From Casimicrobiaceae bacterium (GTDB taxonomy: Bacteria > Pseudomonadota > Gammaproteobacteria > Burkholderiales > Casimicrobiaceae), in the NCBI GenBank assembly GCA_955652025.1, contig CATPAO010000114.1:1-7006 (forward strand): a stretch of DNA of 7,006 nt. The letters run 5' to 3'. The notes under the pieces were generated by a model. The model searched no databases, was not told the DNA's origin, and worked only from the letters and a program-made list of their open reading frames with translations. Numbering within the stretch: position 1 is the stretch's first letter; the number at the start of each line of letters is the position of its first letter. Positions 6,156 through 7,006 of this stretch are shown here, piece after piece. A program made the position numbers and the translations under genes.

Positions 6156-6182
6156 TCGGCGCACCGACTGGCGTCGCGCCGA
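6156..6182 (+). terminator. Hairpin after the Rieske transcription unit, no U tract
   Basis: TCGGCGC (6156-6162) and GCGCCGA (6176-6182) form a perfect 7-bp stem with a 13-nt loop directly after the small ORF. No T run follows, so this is not a standard intrinsic terminator. It may stabilise the transcript's 3' end or be incidental in GC-rich DNA. Confidence 0.3.
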
Positions 6183-6320
6183 TGATGGATCGGTAGGATT
6201 CACGCTCAACATCAATTAGTTGCGAGGCGGCGTGTGCAAACCGTGTGGACGCACGTGCTTCGCTGTATTGCGCGCCAGTGCGCTGGAATGCGGTGACGGG
6301 CCAACGTGCACGGCTATCGT

Positions 6321-6338
6321 CGCGTCAAAGTCGACGCG
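6321..6338. repeat. Inverted repeat upstream of toxin-antitoxin operon
   Basis: CGCGTC and GACGCG, 6-bp arms with a 6-nt spacer. It is the first of three dyads within 68 bp upstream of the antitoxin. The rest of the gene-free stretch 6183-6320 shows no clear feature to me. Confidence 0.35.
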
Positions 6339-6346
6339 CATCACAC

Positions 6347-6362
6347 TTCCGGATGTCCGGAA
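6347..6362. repeat. Inverted repeat TTCCGGA-TG-TCCGGAA
   Basis: Seven-bp perfect arms with a 2-bp centre, 6 bp upstream of the 20-bp operator palindrome of the toxin-antitoxin operon. It could be an accessory protein-binding site; its sequence differs from the operator. Confidence 0.4.
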
Positions 6363-6368
6363 TGGCGG

Positions 6369-6388
6369 TGTAGCACAATTGTGCTACA
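6369..6388. promoter_or_regulatory. Perfect 20-bp palindromic operator of the toxin-antitoxin operon
   Basis: TGTAGCACAATTGTGCTACA is a perfect dyad ending 26 bp before the antitoxin ATG. An extended -10-like TGCTACAGT (6382-6390) overlaps its right arm, so a bound antitoxin would block initiation; the predicted start is near 6397. No good -35 box is seen. RHH antitoxins, alone or with toxin, classically autorepress through such palindromes. Binding here is inferred from position. Confidence 0.75.
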
Positions 6389-6414
6389 GTACATTTTTCA
6401 CAGGGGGCTTCGCG

Positions 6415-6699
6415 ATGTCGACAACCACCATTCGCCTACCGCAGGATCTCAAGGAGCGCATCGCTCGCGCAGCGGAACGGGCTGGAACCACCGCGCACAG
6501 TTTCATTCTGGAAGCGATAGCCGAGAAGGCCGAACAGGAAGAGCGCCGGGGCGAGTTCCAGAGTACGGCCGAGCGGCGGTACGCTAAGATTGTCGCCTCC
6601 GGCAAGACAGTGCCGTGGAACGAGATGCGTCGCTATCTTGAGCGGCGGATCACCAGCAACAAGATTGCTCGACCGAAGCCGCGAACGCTTGCGCGCTAG
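6415..6699 (+). CDS. Ribbon-helix-helix (CopG/RelB-like) antitoxin
   Basis: The product is 94 residues. The N-terminus STTTIRLPQDLKERIARAAE (2-21) followed by RAGTTAHSFILEAIAEKAEQ (22-41) is a ribbon-helix-helix DNA-binding domain: the TTIRLP strand enters the operator major groove in the dimer. The C-terminal half (about 42-94), rich in charged residues with YAKIVASGKTVPWNEMRRYL, is the expected toxin-neutralising region. The ATG at 6415 is chosen because AGGGGG lies 7 nt upstream and the domain starts there. The frame is open back to 6220, but the added 65 residues are unrelated to the family and cross the operator. The toxin gene follows after 2 nt, and the palindrome upstream supports autoregulation by the complex. 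Confidence 0.9.
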   Translation: MSTTTIRLPQDLKERIARAAERAGTTAHSFILEAIAEKAEQEERRGEFQSTAERRYAKIVASGKTVPWNEMRRYLERRITSNKIARPKPRTLAR

Positions 6700-6701
6700 T
6701 C

Positions 6702-6998
6702 ATGTCGCGCATCGAGCTCGCGCCCGAGGTCGGGGACGATCTCGATCGCATCCTGGAACGTCTCTTAGCGCATCAGGGGGCGGACGCGCCATCACGTATT
6801 GAAGATATCATCAAGGCGATCGACGTGCTTGAGCGCAATCCGCTGATCGGTCGGCCTGCCCGAGCGGACCTTAGAGAACTTGTGATCGGGCGCCGTGCGC
6901 GCGGTTATATCGCCCTGTATCGATACGTTGCGGAACTTGATACGGTGTTTGTGCTCGCCATCCGCAGTCAGAAGGAGGCGGGTTACACAAGAACGTAG
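6702..6998 (+). CDS. ParE/RelE-superfamily toxin
   Basis: The product is 98 residues and fits the ParE/RelE toxin fold. IELAPEVGDDLDRILERLLA (4-23) forms the first strand and helix; APSRIEDIIKAIDVLERNPLIGRP (29-52) is the second helix and the P-x-x-G-R turn; LRELVIGRRARGYIALYRYV (58-77) and TVFVLAIRSQKEAGY (81-95) are the C-terminal strands ending in the family's h-re-aGY motif. ParE members poison DNA gyrase, while RelE members cleave mRNA at the ribosome. The ending and the RHH partner favour ParE, but the target is not proven by sequence. The ATG is 2 nt past the antitoxin stop with no strong ribosome site, so translation is probably coupled, which keeps toxin below antitoxin. The gene appears intact and ends 8 bp before the window edge. 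Confidence 0.88.
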   Translation: MSRIELAPEVGDDLDRILERLLAHQGADAPSRIEDIIKAIDVLERNPLIGRPARADLRELVIGRRARGYIALYRYVAELDTVFVLAIRSQKEAGYTRT

Positions 6999-7006
6999 AC
7001 TTAGCG

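Noticed and set aside
6220..6414. 65-residue N-terminal extension of the antitoxin frame
   Set aside because: It runs through the palindromic operator and predicted promoter, has no ribosome site, and the RHH domain with an AGGGGG site begins at 6415.
1..7006. CRISPR array, insertion sequence or integrase attachment site
   Set aside because: I saw no spaced direct repeats, transposase motifs or terminal inverted repeats anywhere in the window.

Overview
The window is GC-rich chromosomal DNA, probably from a proteobacterium. This is inferred from base composition, Shine-Dalgarno starts, a DctM-type TRAP permease, a Rieske oxygenase and a RHH/ParE toxin-antitoxin pair. No 16S rRNA or other lineage marker is present, so I do not narrow it further.

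Layout from left to right. Bases 2-868 (+) are the C-terminal two thirds of a TRAP transporter large permease, cut by the window edge. Bases 888-1230 (-) are a frameshifted C-terminal remnant of a di-heme (cytochrome c peroxidase-like) oxidoreductase; no single frame preserves the family motifs. Next comes a compact minus-strand operon, read in the order ArsR-type repressor (2819-2460), SRPBCC/AHSA1 protein (2463-1978) and DUF899 thioredoxin-like protein (1954-1247). Its promoter (2839-2867) carries a perfect 16-bp palindrome between the -35 and -10 boxes, which fits autorepression. A second minus-strand pair follows: an exported DUF1080/LamG-like protein (4793-4110, TTG start) and an MFS transporter (4113-2905), joined by an ATGA overlap. 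A divergent control region of about 190 bp (4794-4982), with overlapping candidate promoters facing both ways, separates this pair from a Rieske ring-hydroxylating oxygenase alpha subunit (4983-6086, +). A coupled 22-codon ORF (6086-6154) and a stretch of inverted repeats (6156-6388) lead into a toxin-antitoxin operon: RHH antitoxin (6415-6699) and ParE/RelE toxin (6702-6998), with a perfect 20-bp palindromic operator at 6369-6388.

How the parts may work together (inference). The Rieske enzyme, the divergent DUF1080-MFS pair and perhaps the TRAP permease look like scattered uptake and catabolic functions for organic acids, aromatics or sugar derivatives. No reductase or ferredoxin partner for the oxygenase lies in the window. 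The ArsR-SRPBCC-DUF899 operon is a separate, self-regulated unit of unknown signal. I see known families throughout and no clearly new system. The points most worth following up are the decayed di-heme oxidoreductase, the operator architectures, the unusual start sites and two small ORFs flanking the Rieske gene.
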